Assembly (NCBI RefSeq): GCF_900110925.1
Contig: NZ_FOFP01000024.1
Location: 1-53,156, forward strand
Origin: Pseudomonas cuatrocienegasensis
GTDB lineage: Bacteria > Pseudomonadota > Gammaproteobacteria > Pseudomonadales > Pseudomonadaceae
DNA length: 53,156 bases
Direction: 5' to 3'
Shown here: one piece after another, positions 34,784-43,935 of the stretch
How positions within the stretch are numbered: the stretch's first letter is position 1
Layout of the letters: each line of letters starts with the position of its first letter
Notes under the pieces: generated by a model
Databases searched by the model: none
The model's input: the letters and a program-made list of their open reading frames with translations, nothing else
What the model was told of the DNA's origin: nothing
Made by a program: the position numbers and the translations under genes

Positions 34784-34801
34784 CCTAGGCCATCGCCCTG
34801 T

Positions 34802-36322
34802 TTAAAGCGTCTTGGCCATGCGGCTGGCCAACAGCGCCCAGCCGATCAGCAGGGCGCTGAGCAACCAGAGTGGCCAGCCCTGCCAGCGCAGGTAGGGGGT
34901 GAGTTGCTGCATGGGCTGCACTTCGCCGTAGAGCACGCCCTGCTCGAACGAGGGGAGCCGCTCGGTAATCCGGCCGAAGGGGTCGATCAGCACGGTGATG
35001 CCGTTGTTGGTTGCACGGATCATCCAGCGACCCGCTTCCAGAGCACGCATCTGCGCCATCTGCAGGTGCTGGATGGGGCCGATGGAGCGACCGAACCAGG
35101 CGTCATTGCTCACGGTCAGAAGCAGGTCGCTCTGGGCGGAGAGGCTGGCGGCGAAATCCGGGTAGACCACTTCGTAGCAGATGAAGGCGGCGACCTTGTA
35201 GCCCTTGGCTTCCAGCAACACCTGGTCGGCGTTGCCGCGGGCGAAGTCGGACATCGGCAGGTTGAAGAAGGCAATCAGCCCGCGCAGCAGATCCTGCAAC
35301 GGCACGTATTCACCGAAGGGCACCAGTTTCTGCTTGAGGTAGTCGCCGCTGCCCTGGCCGATCACGCTCAGGGCGTTGTAGTAACGCGGCTCGCCGGCCT
35401 CGTTCGGCTGGCGCAGGGGCACGCCGGTGATCAGCGCGGCGCCACGCTCACTGGCAAAGCGGTCCATCACGCTGAGGTAGCCGATGGCCTGGTCCTTGAG
35501 CACGGGGACAGCGGTTTCCGGCCAGACGATCAGGTCCGTGCGCTCGGCGCTGAAACTCATATCACGGTACAGCGCCAGTTGCGCGTTGAGCTGGGCGGGG
35601 TCCCATTTCAGGTTCTGTTCGACATTGCCCTGCATGGCGGCCACCTTGAGCGGCTCGCCAAAGGGTTTAGTCCAGGCATATCCGCTCAGGGCCAGTCCGG
35701 CCAGCCAGGGCGCGATTAGTAACGCGATCCCGGCAGCGAGAAACGCCTTGCGTGCGCGCAAGCGCGGCAGGTTGACCAGCAGTGCGGCGCTCAGGGCCAG
35801 GACGAACGACAGCAGCCATACACCGCCCACTGGGGCGAGGCCGGCGAGGGGGCCGTCGAGCTGACTGTAGCCCGCATACAGCCAGGGGAAACCGGTGAGG
35901 AACCAGCTACGAAAGTGCTCCTGCAGCAACCACAGTGCGGCGAAAGCCAGGGCGTCGGCCAGTGGCGCCTCGGTACGGCGCAGCCAGCGTGCCCATAGCC
36001 AGGCGGCGAGCGCCAGCAACAGGCCGAGGCCGGCGACGAAGCCCAGGGTCAGCAACCCGGCCAGCAATGGCGGCGCCGAGCCGTAATCGTGAATGCTCAC
36101 ATACACCCAACTGGTGCCCGCAGCGAACTGGCCAAAGCCATAGGCCCAGCCGCGCAGCACGGCCTGGCGCGGGCTCAGCTCACGCAAGCCCAGGTAGAAC
36201 AGGGCGAGCGACACCAGCATCAGCGGCCAGATGTTGTACGGCGCCAGGGCCAGTGGCGTCAGGGCGCCAGCGGCCAGGGCGATAAGCGTGCCGGGCCAGC
36301 CGGGGCGGGTAATCCAGTGCAT
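34802..36322 (-). CDS. lnt: Apolipoprotein N-acyltransferase
   Basis: Lnt adds the third acyl chain to lipoproteins in the inner membrane, the step that allows Lol export. The 506-residue protein has about six N-terminal helices, then a periplasmic nitrilase-like domain with the catalytic triad Glu in LIVWPETAVP, Lys in YLKQKLVPFGEYVPL, and Cys in AAFICYEVVYPDF. A final helix follows. Many lipoproteins in this window (RlpA, LptE, the MORN protein) would be its substrates. It follows corC by 77 bases with a hairpin between. Confidence 0.96.
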   Translation of the reverse strand: MHWITRPGWPGTLIALAAGALTPLALAPYNIWPLMLVSLALFYLGLRELSPRQAVLRGWAYGFGQFAAGTSWVYVSIHDYGSAPPLLAGLLTLGFVAGLGLLLALAAWLWARWLRRTEAPLADALAFAALWLLQEHFRSWFLTGFPWLYAGYSQLDGPLAGLAPVGGVWLLSFVLALSAALLVNLPRLRARKAFLAAGIALLIAPWLAGLALSGYAWTKPFGEPLKVAAMQGNVEQNLKWDPAQLNAQLALYRDMSFSAERTDLIVWPETAVPVLKDQAIGYLSVMDRFASERGAALITGVPLRQPNEAGEPRYYNALSVIGQGSGDYLKQKLVPFGEYVPLQDLLRGLIAFFNLPMSDFARGNADQVLLEAKGYKVAAFICYEVVYPDFAASLSAQSDLLLTVSNDAWFGRSIGPIQHLQMAQMRALEAGRWMIRATNNGITVLIDPFGRITERLPSFEQGVLYGEVQPMQQLTPYLRWQGWPLWLLSALLIGWALLASRMAKTL

Positions 36323-36367
36323 GGGGGCAATCCTGAAAAGGAGGTGTGCGCAACGCTAGTGCTGAAC

Positions 36368-36391
36368 AGCCCGGGCTTTCATGCCCGGGCT
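36368..36391 (-). other. Hairpin between corC and lnt
   Basis: AGCCCGGGC pairs with GCCCGGGCT (9 bases) around a 6-base loop. There is no long T run, so it may be an mRNA-stabilising hairpin or weak terminator in the corC-lnt transcript. Confidence 0.5.
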
Positions 36392-36399
36392 TGGCACAG

Positions 36400-37239
36400 T
36401 TAGCGGCTTACCGGGGTCAGGCGCAGCAGGTGCAGACGGCGGCTGTCGGCGTTCAGCACACGGAAGCGGAAACCGCCGATTTCGGTCACTTCATTGCGCT
36501 TGGGCAGGTGGCCGAAGGCGCTCATCACCAGGCCGCCGACGGTGTCGAACTCGTCGTCGGAGAACTGACTGCCGAACGACTCGTTGAAGCTGTCGATGGG
36601 CGTCAATGCCTTGATCAGGAAGTCACCGCTGGGCAGCGGTTTGATGTAGCTGTCTTCCTCGACATCGTGCTCGTCCTCGATGTCGCCGACGATCTGCTCG
36701 AGCACGTCTTCGATGGTCACCAGGCCGGCGACGCCGCCGTATTCATCGATGACCACGGCCATGTGGTTGTGGTTGGCACGAAACTCACGCAGCAGCACAT
36801 TGAGGCGCTTGGACTCGGGCACGAAGGTGGCCGGGCGCAGCAGGTCCTTGATGTTGAAGTTCGCCTGCTCGCCTTGCAGGATCAGCGGCAGCAGGTCCTT
36901 GGCGAGGAGGATGCCGACGACGTCATCCAGGCTTTCGCCGACCACCGGGTAGCGCGAGTGCGCGGCCTCGATGATGGCCGGGAGGAATTCGCGGGGGCTC
37001 TGGTTGGCCTTGACGCTCATCATCTGCGAGCGCGGCACCATGATGTCGCGCACCTGCAGGTCGGCGACCTGGATGGCCCCTTCGACGATGGCCAGTGCTT
37101 CGCTGTCGAGCAGCTTGTTCTGGTGCGCTTCGCGCAGGACTTCCAGCAGTTCCTGACGGTTCTTCGGCTCGTGAGCAAAAGCCTGGGTCAGTCTGTTAAA
37201 CCAGGACTTCTGCTCGGTGCTCGATCGGTCTTCGCTCAT
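36400..37239 (-). CDS. corC: HlyC/CorC-family CBS-domain protein
   Basis: The 279-residue soluble protein has two CBS domains (about 65-190) beginning VRDIMVPRSQMMSVKANQSP, with the SRYPVVGESLDDVVGILLAKDL and VVIDEYGGVAGLVTIEDVLEQIVGDI core. A C-terminal CorC_HlyC domain (about 205-279) follows. CorC was linked to Mg/Co efflux with CorA; later work treats the family as Mg homeostasis factors. The position immediately before lnt and after ybeY is widely conserved. The ATG at 37239 follows ybeY by 33 bases. Confidence 0.95.
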   Translation of the reverse strand: MSEDRSSTEQKSWFNRLTQAFAHEPKNRQELLEVLREAHQNKLLDSEALAIVEGAIQVADLQVRDIMVPRSQMMSVKANQSPREFLPAIIEAAHSRYPVVGESLDDVVGILLAKDLLPLILQGEQANFNIKDLLRPATFVPESKRLNVLLREFRANHNHMAVVIDEYGGVAGLVTIEDVLEQIVGDIEDEHDVEEDSYIKPLPSGDFLIKALTPIDSFNESFGSQFSDDEFDTVGGLVMSAFGHLPKRNEVTEIGGFRFRVLNADSRRLHLLRLTPVSR

Positions 37240-37272
37240 GGATGGTTACTCAAGGTCCTTGCAGGGTGTGGG

Positions 37273-37722
37273 TCAGTCATCATAGGGGTCGGGGTGGCCG
37301 AGTTCGGCGAGCAGGGCGCGCTCCAGCGCTTCCATTTCTTCGGCCTCGTCATCGTCGATATGGTCGTAGCCAAGCAGGTGCAGGCAGCCGTGGACCACCA
37401 GGTGGGCCCAATGGGCGTCCAGGGCCTTGCCCTGTTCGCCGGCTTCGCGCTCGACCACGGGGACGCAGATCACCAGGTCGCCGAGCAGTGGGATGTCGAG
37501 CATTTCATCGGGCACATCGGCGGGGAACGACAGCACATTGGTGGCGTAATCACGCTCACGGTAGGTGTGGTTCAGCTCGCGGCCTTCGGCTTCGTCGACC
37601 AGGCGAATGGTCAGCTCGGAATCGCCACTGCGCTGGCGCAGCGCCAGCTCGCACCAGTGGCGGAACTGCGCTTCGTCCGGGTGTTTGCCTTCGGTTGCCA
37701 GTTGCAGGTCGAGCTCAATCAT
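37273..37722 (-). CDS. ybeY: Endoribonuclease YbeY
   Basis: YbeY is a metal-dependent RNase needed for 16S rRNA 3' maturation and ribosome quality control. The 149-residue protein has the zinc motif HGCLHLLGYDH (H-x3-H-x5-H) and the conserved RLVDEAEGRELNHTYRERDYATNVLSFP. The start ATG at 37722 overlaps the end of ybeZ by 8 bases. A longer frame to 37797 would lie inside ybeZ and is rejected. The acidic C-terminus is normal. Confidence 0.96.
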   Translation of the reverse strand: MIELDLQLATEGKHPDEAQFRHWCELALRQRSGDSELTIRLVDEAEGRELNHTYRERDYATNVLSFPADVPDEMLDIPLLGDLVICVPVVEREAGEQGKALDAHWAHLVVHGCLHLLGYDHIDDDEAEEMEALERALLAELGHPDPYDD

Positions 37723-38737
37723 CGCGGCGCGCGCCTGGGTCGTTGTCGGCTGCCGGGTAGGGGCGGCTCGGCGCTTGGCGCTCTTCAAAACGTTCATAGG
37801 CTTCGACGATGCGTTGCACCAGTGGGTGGCGCACCACGTCCTTGGCGAGGAAGTGGGTGAAGCTGATGCCTGGCACGTCCTTGAGCACGTCGATGACGTG
37901 GGTCAGGCCGCTCTTGGTGCCGCGCGGCAGGTCGACCTGGGTGATGTCACCGGTGATCACTGCAGTGGAGCCGAAGCCGATGCGGGTGAGGAACATCTTC
38001 ATCTGTTCCAGAGTGGTGTTCTGGCTTTCGTCGAGGATGATAAAGCTGTTGTTCAAGGTGCGCCCGCGCATATAGGCCAGGGGCGCGACTTCGATCACCT
38101 GCTTTTCGATCAGCTTGGCCACCTGCTCGAAGCCGAGCATTTCGTAGAGCGCGTCGTACAACGGGCGCAGATAAGGGTCGATCTTCTGCGACAGGTCGCC
38201 GGGCAGAAAACCCAGCTTCTCGCCAGCCTCGACGGCCGGGCGTACCAGCAGGATGCGGCGGATCTGCTCGCGCTCCAGGGCGTCCACGGCGGCGGCGACG
38301 GCGAGGTAGGTCTTGCCGGTACCGGCCGGGCCGATGCCGAAGTTGATGTCGTGGTCGAGGATGGCGCGCACATAACGCTGCTGGTTGGCGCCGCGCGGGC
38401 GAATCATGCCCTTGCGGGTGCGCAGGGCGATGTTGCTGTGGGCGCTGGGGTTGTTCAGTTCTTCGATGCCGGATTCCTGCAGGAACAGGTGCACCATGTC
38501 TGGCGACAGCTCGGTGTTGCCAGCTTCGCGGTACAGGCGGCGCAGCAGGTTCTCGGCGGAGCTGGTCTGCTCAGGTGCGCCCAGCAGCTCGAACTGATTG
38601 CCACGGTTGCGGATCTCTATCTCCAGGCGCTGTTCGATCAGGCGCAGGTGCTCGTCGAGCTGCCCGCACAGGTTGGCGAAGCGGCGCGCCTCGAAGGGTT
38701 CGAGTATGAAACGATGAGGTTCTATGGGAGCGTTCAA
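37715..38737 (-). CDS. ybeZ: PhoH-like ATPase YbeZ
   Basis: The 340-residue protein is a PhoH-family ATPase/putative RNA helicase that physically and genetically works with YbeY in several bacteria. It shows Walker A GPAGTGKTYLA, the PRGxNQ segment upstream, RILLVRPAVEAGEKLGFLPGD, Walker B FIILDESQNTT, and GDITQVDLPRGTKSGL. The order miaB-ybeZ-ybeY-corC-lnt is the conserved gammaproteobacterial one. The start at 38737 lies 87 bases after the miaB stop. Confidence 0.96.
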   Translation of the reverse strand: MNAPIEPHRFILEPFEARRFANLCGQLDEHLRLIEQRLEIEIRNRGNQFELLGAPEQTSSAENLLRRLYREAGNTELSPDMVHLFLQESGIEELNNPSAHSNIALRTRKGMIRPRGANQQRYVRAILDHDINFGIGPAGTGKTYLAVAAAVDALEREQIRRILLVRPAVEAGEKLGFLPGDLSQKIDPYLRPLYDALYEMLGFEQVAKLIEKQVIEVAPLAYMRGRTLNNSFIILDESQNTTLEQMKMFLTRIGFGSTAVITGDITQVDLPRGTKSGLTHVIDVLKDVPGISFTHFLAKDVVRHPLVQRIVEAYERFEERQAPSRPYPAADNDPGARRDD

Positions 38738-38824
38738 GGTCGTTTGATGGCCGCCAGTCGGCTGGGTTCGTGTCCGGAGAATAACGCCAGCGGGCCGAGC
38801 GTGGAAGCTCGGCCGCTGGCTCGT

Positions 38825-40168
38825 TCACTGTAGAGTCTGTGGCGCGACCAAGGTGCCCCTTAAAGAGTTGGGCATGGCTTCGTCGATATACACGTCGACA
38901 AACTGGCCGATCAGGCTCGGATTATCGCTGCGGAAGTTGACCACGCGGTTACTCTCGGTACGGCCCTGGAGCATGCCGGGGTCCTTCTTCGAGTAATCGT
39001 TGACCAGGATGCGCTGCACGGTGCCGGCCATCCGTCGGCTGTTCTCGAAACCCTGCTGGGTGATGCGGTGTTGCAGCAGTGCCAGGCGCTGTTTTTTCAG
39101 CTCCAGCGGGGTGTCGTCGGGCAGGTCGGCCGCCGGGGTGCCGGGGCGTGCGCTGTAGATGAACGAGTAGCAGAAGTCGAAACCGACATCCTCGACCAGC
39201 TTCATGGTCTGCTCGAAGTCCTTCTCGGTTTCACCAGGGAAGCCGATGATGAAGTCCGAGCTGATCAGGATGTCCGGCACGGCGGCGCGCAGCTTGCGGA
39301 TGCGCGACTTGTATTCCAGGGCTGTGTGGTTGCGCTTCATTGCCGCGAGAATACGGTCCGAGCCCGATTGCACGGGCAGGTGCAGGTATTTCACCAGCTC
39401 GGGGATTTCAGCATGGGCCTGGATCAGCGCGTCGGAAAACTCCAGCGGGTGGCTGGTGGTGTAGCGAATACGGTCGATGCCGTCGATGGCCGCGACGGCA
39501 TACAGCAGCTCGGCAAAGTCGGCGAGCTGGCCGTTGCCGGTGTCGCCGCGATAGCCGTTGACGTTTTGCCCCAGCAGGGTCACTTCACGCACGCCGTGCT
39601 CGGCCAGGTGGATGACCTCGGCCAGCACGTCGGCCAGCGGCCGGCTGACTTCCTCACCACGGGTGTAGGGCACCACGCAGAAGGTGCAGTACTTGCTGCA
39701 GCCTTCCATCACTGAAACGTAGGCGCTGGGGCCATCGACGCGCGGTTCGGGCAGGCGGTCGAACTTCTCGATCTCGGGGAAGGAAATGTCCACCTGCGGC
39801 AGCTTGGTGCTGCGCGCCGCGTCGATCATTTCTGGCAGGCGGTGCAGGGTCTGTGGGCCGAAAACCACGTCGACATAGGGTGCGCGATCACGGATCGCCG
39901 CGCCTTCCTGGCTGGCCACGCAACCGCCGACGCCGATCACCAGGTCGGGGTTGGCAATCTTCAGCTTTTGCCAGCGGCCGAGTTGCGAGAAGACCTTGTC
40001 CTGAGCCCTTTCGCGGATCGAGCAGGTATTGAGCAGGATGATGTCGGCATCGACCGCGTGCTCGGTGACTTCCAGGGCTTGATGTTCACCCAGCAGATCG
40101 ACCATGCGCGAGCTGTCGTACTCGTTCATCTGGCAGCCGTGGGTTTCGATATAAAGCTTCTTGGTCAT
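38825..40168 (-). CDS. miaB: tRNA-2-methylthio-N6-dimethylallyladenosine synthase
   Basis: MiaB adds the methylthio group to i6A37 of tRNAs reading UNN codons. The 447-residue protein has the UPF0004 domain with three cluster-binding Cys (THGCQMNEYDS, LNTCSIRERA, GVGGCVASQEG), the radical-SAM motif CSKYCTFCVVPYTRG, and a C-terminal TRAM domain. The start at 40168 (MTKKLYIETHGCQMN) is standard. It probably heads the miaB-ybeZ-ybeY-corC-lnt transcript, with its promoter in the 135-base gap to the DUF1820 gene. Confidence 0.97.
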   Translation of the reverse strand: MTKKLYIETHGCQMNEYDSSRMVDLLGEHQALEVTEHAVDADIILLNTCSIRERAQDKVFSQLGRWQKLKIANPDLVIGVGGCVASQEGAAIRDRAPYVDVVFGPQTLHRLPEMIDAARSTKLPQVDISFPEIEKFDRLPEPRVDGPSAYVSVMEGCSKYCTFCVVPYTRGEEVSRPLADVLAEVIHLAEHGVREVTLLGQNVNGYRGDTGNGQLADFAELLYAVAAIDGIDRIRYTTSHPLEFSDALIQAHAEIPELVKYLHLPVQSGSDRILAAMKRNHTALEYKSRIRKLRAAVPDILISSDFIIGFPGETEKDFEQTMKLVEDVGFDFCYSFIYSARPGTPAADLPDDTPLELKKQRLALLQHRITQQGFENSRRMAGTVQRILVNDYSKKDPGMLQGRTESNRVVNFRSDNPSLIGQFVDVYIDEAMPNSLRGTLVAPQTLQ

Positions 40169-40255
40169 GCGGGCTCAAAAAGGGTGATTCGAAGAACCGC
40201 ACATTATAGGGGGCTAAGGCGCGGCTTCCTAGCATTGGCTGCTAGGTGGCTATGC

Positions 40256-40261
40256 TATGAT
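40256..40261 (+). promoter_or_regulatory. Possible -10 box upstream of the DUF1820 gene
   Basis: TATGAT lies 42 bases before the ATG at 40304, with a CATTGG at 40233 as a possible -35 at 17-base spacing. An inverted CTAGCA/TGCTAG overlaps the spacer. Confidence 0.45.
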
Positions 40262-40303
40262 CCGCGCCCTTTCAATCAACCCACCGGTACGAACTGCATA
40301 ACC

Positions 40304-40627
40304 ATGAGCAAGCGCGAACCCATCTACAAGGTGATTTTCCTCAACCAGGGCCAGGTGTACGAGATGTACGCCAAACAGATTTTTCAAAGCGATCTGTGGG
40401 GCTTTCTGGAAGTGGAGGAGTTCGTCTTCGGCGAGCGCACCCAGGTGGTCGTCGACCCCAGCGAGGAAAAGCTCAAGGCGCAGTTCGACGGTGTGGTGCG
40501 CAGCTTTATCCCCATGCACGCGATCATCCGCATCGACGAAGTCGAACGCCTGGGCACGCCAAAGATCAGTGAGGCCAAGGGCGGCGGCAATATCATGCCA
40601 TTCCCCATGCCGATGCCGGATAAGTAA
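40304..40627 (+). CDS. DUF1820 family protein
   Basis: The 107-residue protein begins MSKREPIYKVIFLNQGQVYEMYAKQIFQSDLWGFLEVEEF and ends in a Gly/Met/Pro-rich tail. It matches the DUF1820 family common in Pseudomonas and related bacteria; no function is known. No signal peptide, no membrane helix. It stands alone between the reverse-strand miaB and Sel1-like genes, with the family A repeat only 5 bases after its stop. Confidence 0.88.
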   Translation: MSKREPIYKVIFLNQGQVYEMYAKQIFQSDLWGFLEVEEFVFGERTQVVVDPSEEKLKAQFDGVVRSFIPMHAIIRIDEVERLGTPKISEAKGGGNIMPFPMPMPDK

Positions 40628-40632
40628 GACTC

Positions 40633-40654
40633 GTAGGGTGCGCCATGCGCACCA
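40633..40654 (+). repeat. Dispersed repeat, family A, half copy
   Basis: GTAGGGTGCGCCATGCGCAC differs from other copies by one base. It lies between the convergent DUF1820 and Sel1-like genes. Confidence 0.78.
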
Positions 40655-40657
40655 CGC

Positions 40658-41206
40658 TCAAGGCAACGGCGAGAAGGGTGACAGGCCGTCGCTGGCCTGC
40701 AGCTCCTGCAGGTAATTGCGGAAGATCTGCCCGAGCACCTGGCTGGCGATTTCCAGCTCTTCACGCGGCATCTGCGCCGACACCAGATCGGCACTGTCCA
40801 TGGCCTCGTCGGAGCCATTGACCGCGGCCATCTTCAGCACGATATACGCCTGCACATTGCTGGCTGGCACGCCTTCACCGTTGAAGAACATCATGCCCAG
40901 GCGGTACTGCGCCGGTGCGTGGCCCTGCAGCGAGGCGCGTTCGAACCAGGTCAGCGCACGCTCCAGGTCGCGTGGCGCGCGTTTGCCGTCGTAGTAAAAC
41001 TCCCCGAGTTCGTATTCGGCTTGCAGGTCGCCGTTCTGCGCGGCCTGCTCACAGGCGGTGAGGGCGTCGGCAAGGCCTTGCTCGTCGGTGTTCAGCGAGC
41101 AGCTGCCGGTTGACGGGATCAGCAGGGAGTTGCCGCCCGCGAACGCGAGCAGCGGCAGAAGGAGCAACAGGCAGCCCAGTGAGAGGGTGCGGCCGGTGCA
41201 ATTCAT
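40658..41206 (-). CDS. Exported Sel1/TPR-repeat protein
   Basis: The 182-residue protein has a signal peptide (MNCTGRTLSLGCLLLLLPLLAFA, cleaved about residue 23) and two to three Sel1-like repeats: AQNGDLQAEYELGEFYYDGKRAPRDLERALTWFERASLQGHAPAQYRLGMMFFNGEGV. Sel1 repeats mediate protein contacts; the periplasmic partner is unknown. It matches the hypothetical protein beside miaB in other Pseudomonas genomes. The ATG at 41206 is selected because it opens the signal peptide; a further 23 upstream codons are open but unlikely. Confidence 0.85.
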   Translation of the reverse strand: MNCTGRTLSLGCLLLLLPLLAFAGGNSLLIPSTGSCSLNTDEQGLADALTACEQAAQNGDLQAEYELGEFYYDGKRAPRDLERALTWFERASLQGHAPAQYRLGMMFFNGEGVPASNVQAYIVLKMAAVNGSDEAMDSADLVSAQMPREELEIASQVLGQIFRNYLQELQASDGLSPFSPLP

Positions 41207-41297
41207 GAAAATCCATTTACCTCGACAAGCAGAACGGGCCATGGCCCGGCCGACGAGACGCGTCGACTGCGCCATTATGAAATAAGCAGCGCCGTTC

Positions 41298-41939
41298 TTA
41301 CAAAGTCTTTACCGGGTTTTCTGTTCGACGGTTGCCCGGCAGGCTCAGCAGCAGCCAGGCCAGTAGTGGATAAGCGGGGATCAACAGGCCGTGTAGCAGG
41401 TCGATACGCCGGATCGAGCCGATCAAACCGTCACCATTTGCGGCATAGGCAGCCAACAGGAACAGCCCGACCGCGCCGCCGGCCAGGGCCAGCGGCAGGC
41501 GCTGGGGCCACTGCAGGGCGCCGGCATACAACACCAGCAGCAGGCTGGCCAAACTCAGCAGCAGACGGTAGTCGTCGAGCTGGTTGAGCTGGCGGAACAG
41601 CTCGAAGAACGCGCACAGGCCGAGAATCACCCGGCCCCAGTTCGGTCGGCTCCAGGTCCAGCGGCGACCCAGGGTCAGCGCCACAACGCCGAGCAGCGGC
41701 AGGGCGAGAAACGTCGTGGCCTGCTCCAGCCAGAGCGTGGCGGCGCGCCAGTCCGGGTCGTTGCCGGGTTGCATGGCGGCCACGGCAGCCGCAGCCGCAG
41801 GCGCGGCAAACCCCAGCAGCGCGCAGAACAGTGCCGGTTGATCGCCCTCGGCGTAGCGCGGGCGGGCGCGACCGATGGCGATTGCACAGCCCACGCAGGC
41901 CAGGGCCAGCAGCAGGTTGACCAGCATGCCGCCGGGCAT
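41298..41939 (-). CDS. Conserved hypothetical integral membrane protein
   Basis: The 213-residue product is strongly hydrophobic with about six or seven helices (for example LLALACVGCAIAIG, ALPLLGVVALTLG, LPLALAGGAVGLFLLAAYAA). I do not recognise a named family or catalytic motif. Its ATG shares bases with the hemL stop (TGATG), so it is translated with hemL. A second Met four codons later is another possible start. The role is unknown; there is no hint of transporter signature. Confidence 0.78.
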   Translation of the reverse strand: MPGGMLVNLLLALACVGCAIAIGRARPRYAEGDQPALFCALLGFAAPAAAAAVAAMQPGNDPDWRAATLWLEQATTFLALPLLGVVALTLGRRWTWSRPNWGRVILGLCAFFELFRQLNQLDDYRLLLSLASLLLVLYAGALQWPQRLPLALAGGAVGLFLLAAYAANGDGLIGSIRRIDLLHGLLIPAYPLLAWLLLSLPGNRRTENPVKTL

Positions 41940-43228
41940 CAGGCGTGTTTCAGGGCAGCGAACGCGCGCTCGGCGGCGTCCAGGGTCAGCGCCAGCTCGG
42001 TCTCGCCGTGGGCGATGGAGGTGAAACCGGCCTCGAAAGCGCTCGGCGCCAGGTACACGCCGCCGGCGAGCATCAGGTGGAAGAAGCGCTTGAAACGCTC
42101 GGCATCGCTGGCCATCACGTCATCGAAGGTGACGATGTCGTCGGCGCCGCTGAAGTACAGGCCAAACATGCCGCCCGCCTGGGTGGTGACGAACGGGATG
42201 CCGGCTGCATCGGCACGTTCCTGCAGGCCTTGGAGCATGCGGCTGGTGTAAGCGGTCAGCTCGGCATGAAAGCCCGGGCGGTCGATCAGGCGCAAAGTGG
42301 TCAGGCCGGCGGCCATGGCCAGCGGGTTACCGGAAAGCGTACCGGCCTGGTAGACCGGGCCGAGCGGGGCGATGCAATGCATGATCTCGCGTTTGCCGCC
42401 GAAGCAGCCGACCGGCATGCCGCCGCCGATGATCTTGCCGAAGGTGGTCAGGTCCGGGGTGACGCCATACAGCGCCTGGGCGCCGCCCAGGGCCACGCGA
42501 AAGCCGGTCATGACTTCATCGAAAATCAGCACGATGCCGTGCTGGTCGCACTGCGCCCGCAACCCTTCGAGGAAGCCCGGCGCTGGGGGCACGCAGTTCA
42601 TATTGCCGGCCACCGGCTCGACGATGATGCAGGCTACGCTGTTGCCGACTTCGCTGAGCATCTGCTCGACGGCCGCAAGGTCATTGAACGGCAGGGTCAG
42701 GGTGTGTTTGGCGAAATCCGCCGGCACCCCGGCAGAACTCGGTACGCCCTGGGTCAGGGCGCCGGAGCCGGCCTTGACCAGCAGGCTGTCGGAGTGACCG
42801 TGGTAGCAGCCCTCGAACTTGATGATGTTGTCGCGCCCGGTAAAACCGCGGGCCAGGCGAATGGCGCTCATGGTCGCCTCGGTGCCGGAGCTGACCATGC
42901 GCACCATCTCCATCGATGGCACCAGGCGGCAGACCAGCTCGGCCATCTCGGTTTCCATGGCGGTCGGGGCGCCGTAGGACAGGCCGTGCTGCAACTGGTT
43001 GCGCACTGCATCAAGCACCGCCGGGTGGCTGTGGCCGAGGATCATCGGGCCCCAGGAGCCGACGTAATCGACATAACGCTTGTCGTCCTCATCGGTGACA
43101 TAAGCGCCTTCGGCATGCTTGAAGAACAGCGGGGTGCCGCCGACGCTCTTGAACGCGCGCACCGGCGAGTTGACGCCGCCGGGGATGTGCTTCTGGGCAT
43201 TGGCGAAAAGGGTTTCAGAACGGGACAT
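41939..43228 (-). CDS. hemL: Glutamate-1-semialdehyde 2,1-aminomutase
   Basis: HemL converts glutamate semialdehyde to 5-aminolevulinate, the first committed tetrapyrrole precursor, with PLP. The 429-residue protein shows VSSGTEATMSAIRLARG, the DEVMTGFRVALGGAQ segment with the PLP-stacking Asp, and the Schiff-base Lys in LTTFGKIIGGGMPVG. The start MSRSETLFANAQKHIPGGVNSPVRAF at 43228 is standard. The hemL-thiE-thiD order on the same strand is conserved in Pseudomonas. Confidence 0.97.
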   Translation of the reverse strand: MSRSETLFANAQKHIPGGVNSPVRAFKSVGGTPLFFKHAEGAYVTDEDDKRYVDYVGSWGPMILGHSHPAVLDAVRNQLQHGLSYGAPTAMETEMAELVCRLVPSMEMVRMVSSGTEATMSAIRLARGFTGRDNIIKFEGCYHGHSDSLLVKAGSGALTQGVPSSAGVPADFAKHTLTLPFNDLAAVEQMLSEVGNSVACIIVEPVAGNMNCVPPAPGFLEGLRAQCDQHGIVLIFDEVMTGFRVALGGAQALYGVTPDLTTFGKIIGGGMPVGCFGGKREIMHCIAPLGPVYQAGTLSGNPLAMAAGLTTLRLIDRPGFHAELTAYTSRMLQGLQERADAAGIPFVTTQAGGMFGLYFSGADDIVTFDDVMASDAERFKRFFHLMLAGGVYLAPSAFEAGFTSIAHGETELALTLDAAERAFAALKHA

Positions 43229-43283
43229 GAAGGGCCTCGCGGAATCGGGTGGTGGGGCGGTATAGGCCCCAGTGACAGAAGAC

Positions 43284-43907
43284 TCAGGCAAACAGGTCGC
43301 TGAAGGCGCGGGCACGCTGCTCGACTTCGGCGGCCGAGGCGGCGCCGAACAGGCCGTGGACCACGGCGACCATGCTGGCGCCACGGGCGATCAGGGCCGG
43401 GGCGTTTTCCAGGGTGATGCCGCCAATGGCCACGATCGGCAGGTTCAGGCTGCTGCGGGCGCTGTCCAGCAACTCGGCCGTGGCCAATGTCGCGCCTGGC
43501 TTGGTGTTGGAATCGAAGAAGCGGCCGAAGGCCACGTAACTGGCGCCTTCGCGCACGGCCTGCTCAGCCAGCGGCAGCTGGGCGTGGCAGGTCGCGCCGA
43601 TGATTGCCTGGCGCCCCAGTAAGGCACGGGCCACGGCCAGCGAGCCGTCGCCCTGGCCGAGGTGCAGGCCAACGCCCAGGCGGGCTGCGAGTTCGGCATC
43701 ATCGTTGATGATCAAGGCCGCGCCATAGCGGTTGCACAGCTCGCGCAAGGCTTCGGCCTCGCGCAAGCGGCGCGCTTCGTCAGCGGACTTGTCACGGTAT
43801 TGCAGCAGCCGCACGCCGCCTTTGAGCGCCGCTTCGACATAGGGCAGCAAGCGCCCGTTGGCCAGCAGCTGGCGGTCGGTGATGGCATAAAGCCCGCGCA
43901 GTTTCAT
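43284..43907 (-). CDS. thiE: Thiamine-phosphate synthase
   Basis: ThiE couples HMP pyrophosphate with thiazole phosphate to form thiamine phosphate. The 207-residue TIM-barrel protein shows LLQYRDKSADEARRLREA, GVHLGQGD-like GLHLGQGDGSLAVARALLG, the phosphate-binding FFDSNTKPGATLA and IVAIGGITLENAPALIARGA. The ATG at 43907 gives the usual MKLRGLYAITD. thiD lies upstream on the same strand with 28 bases between, so the pair forms a small thiamine operon. No TPP riboswitch was recognised before thiD. Confidence 0.95.
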   Translation of the reverse strand: MKLRGLYAITDRQLLANGRLLPYVEAALKGGVRLLQYRDKSADEARRLREAEALRELCNRYGAALIINDDAELAARLGVGLHLGQGDGSLAVARALLGRQAIIGATCHAQLPLAEQAVREGASYVAFGRFFDSNTKPGATLATAELLDSARSSLNLPIVAIGGITLENAPALIARGASMVAVVHGLFGAASAAEVEQRARAFSDLFA

Positions 43908-43935
43908 CGAGCTGGCTCCAGAGGATGGTTGTGCA

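Noticed and set aside
36346..37860. A 504-codon open frame antisense to corC and ybeY
   Set aside because: Both reverse-strand genes carry their family motifs; this is a codon-bias shadow.
41945..43303. A 452-codon open frame antisense to hemL
   Set aside because: hemL is unambiguous; the antisense frame has no domain or ribosome binding site.
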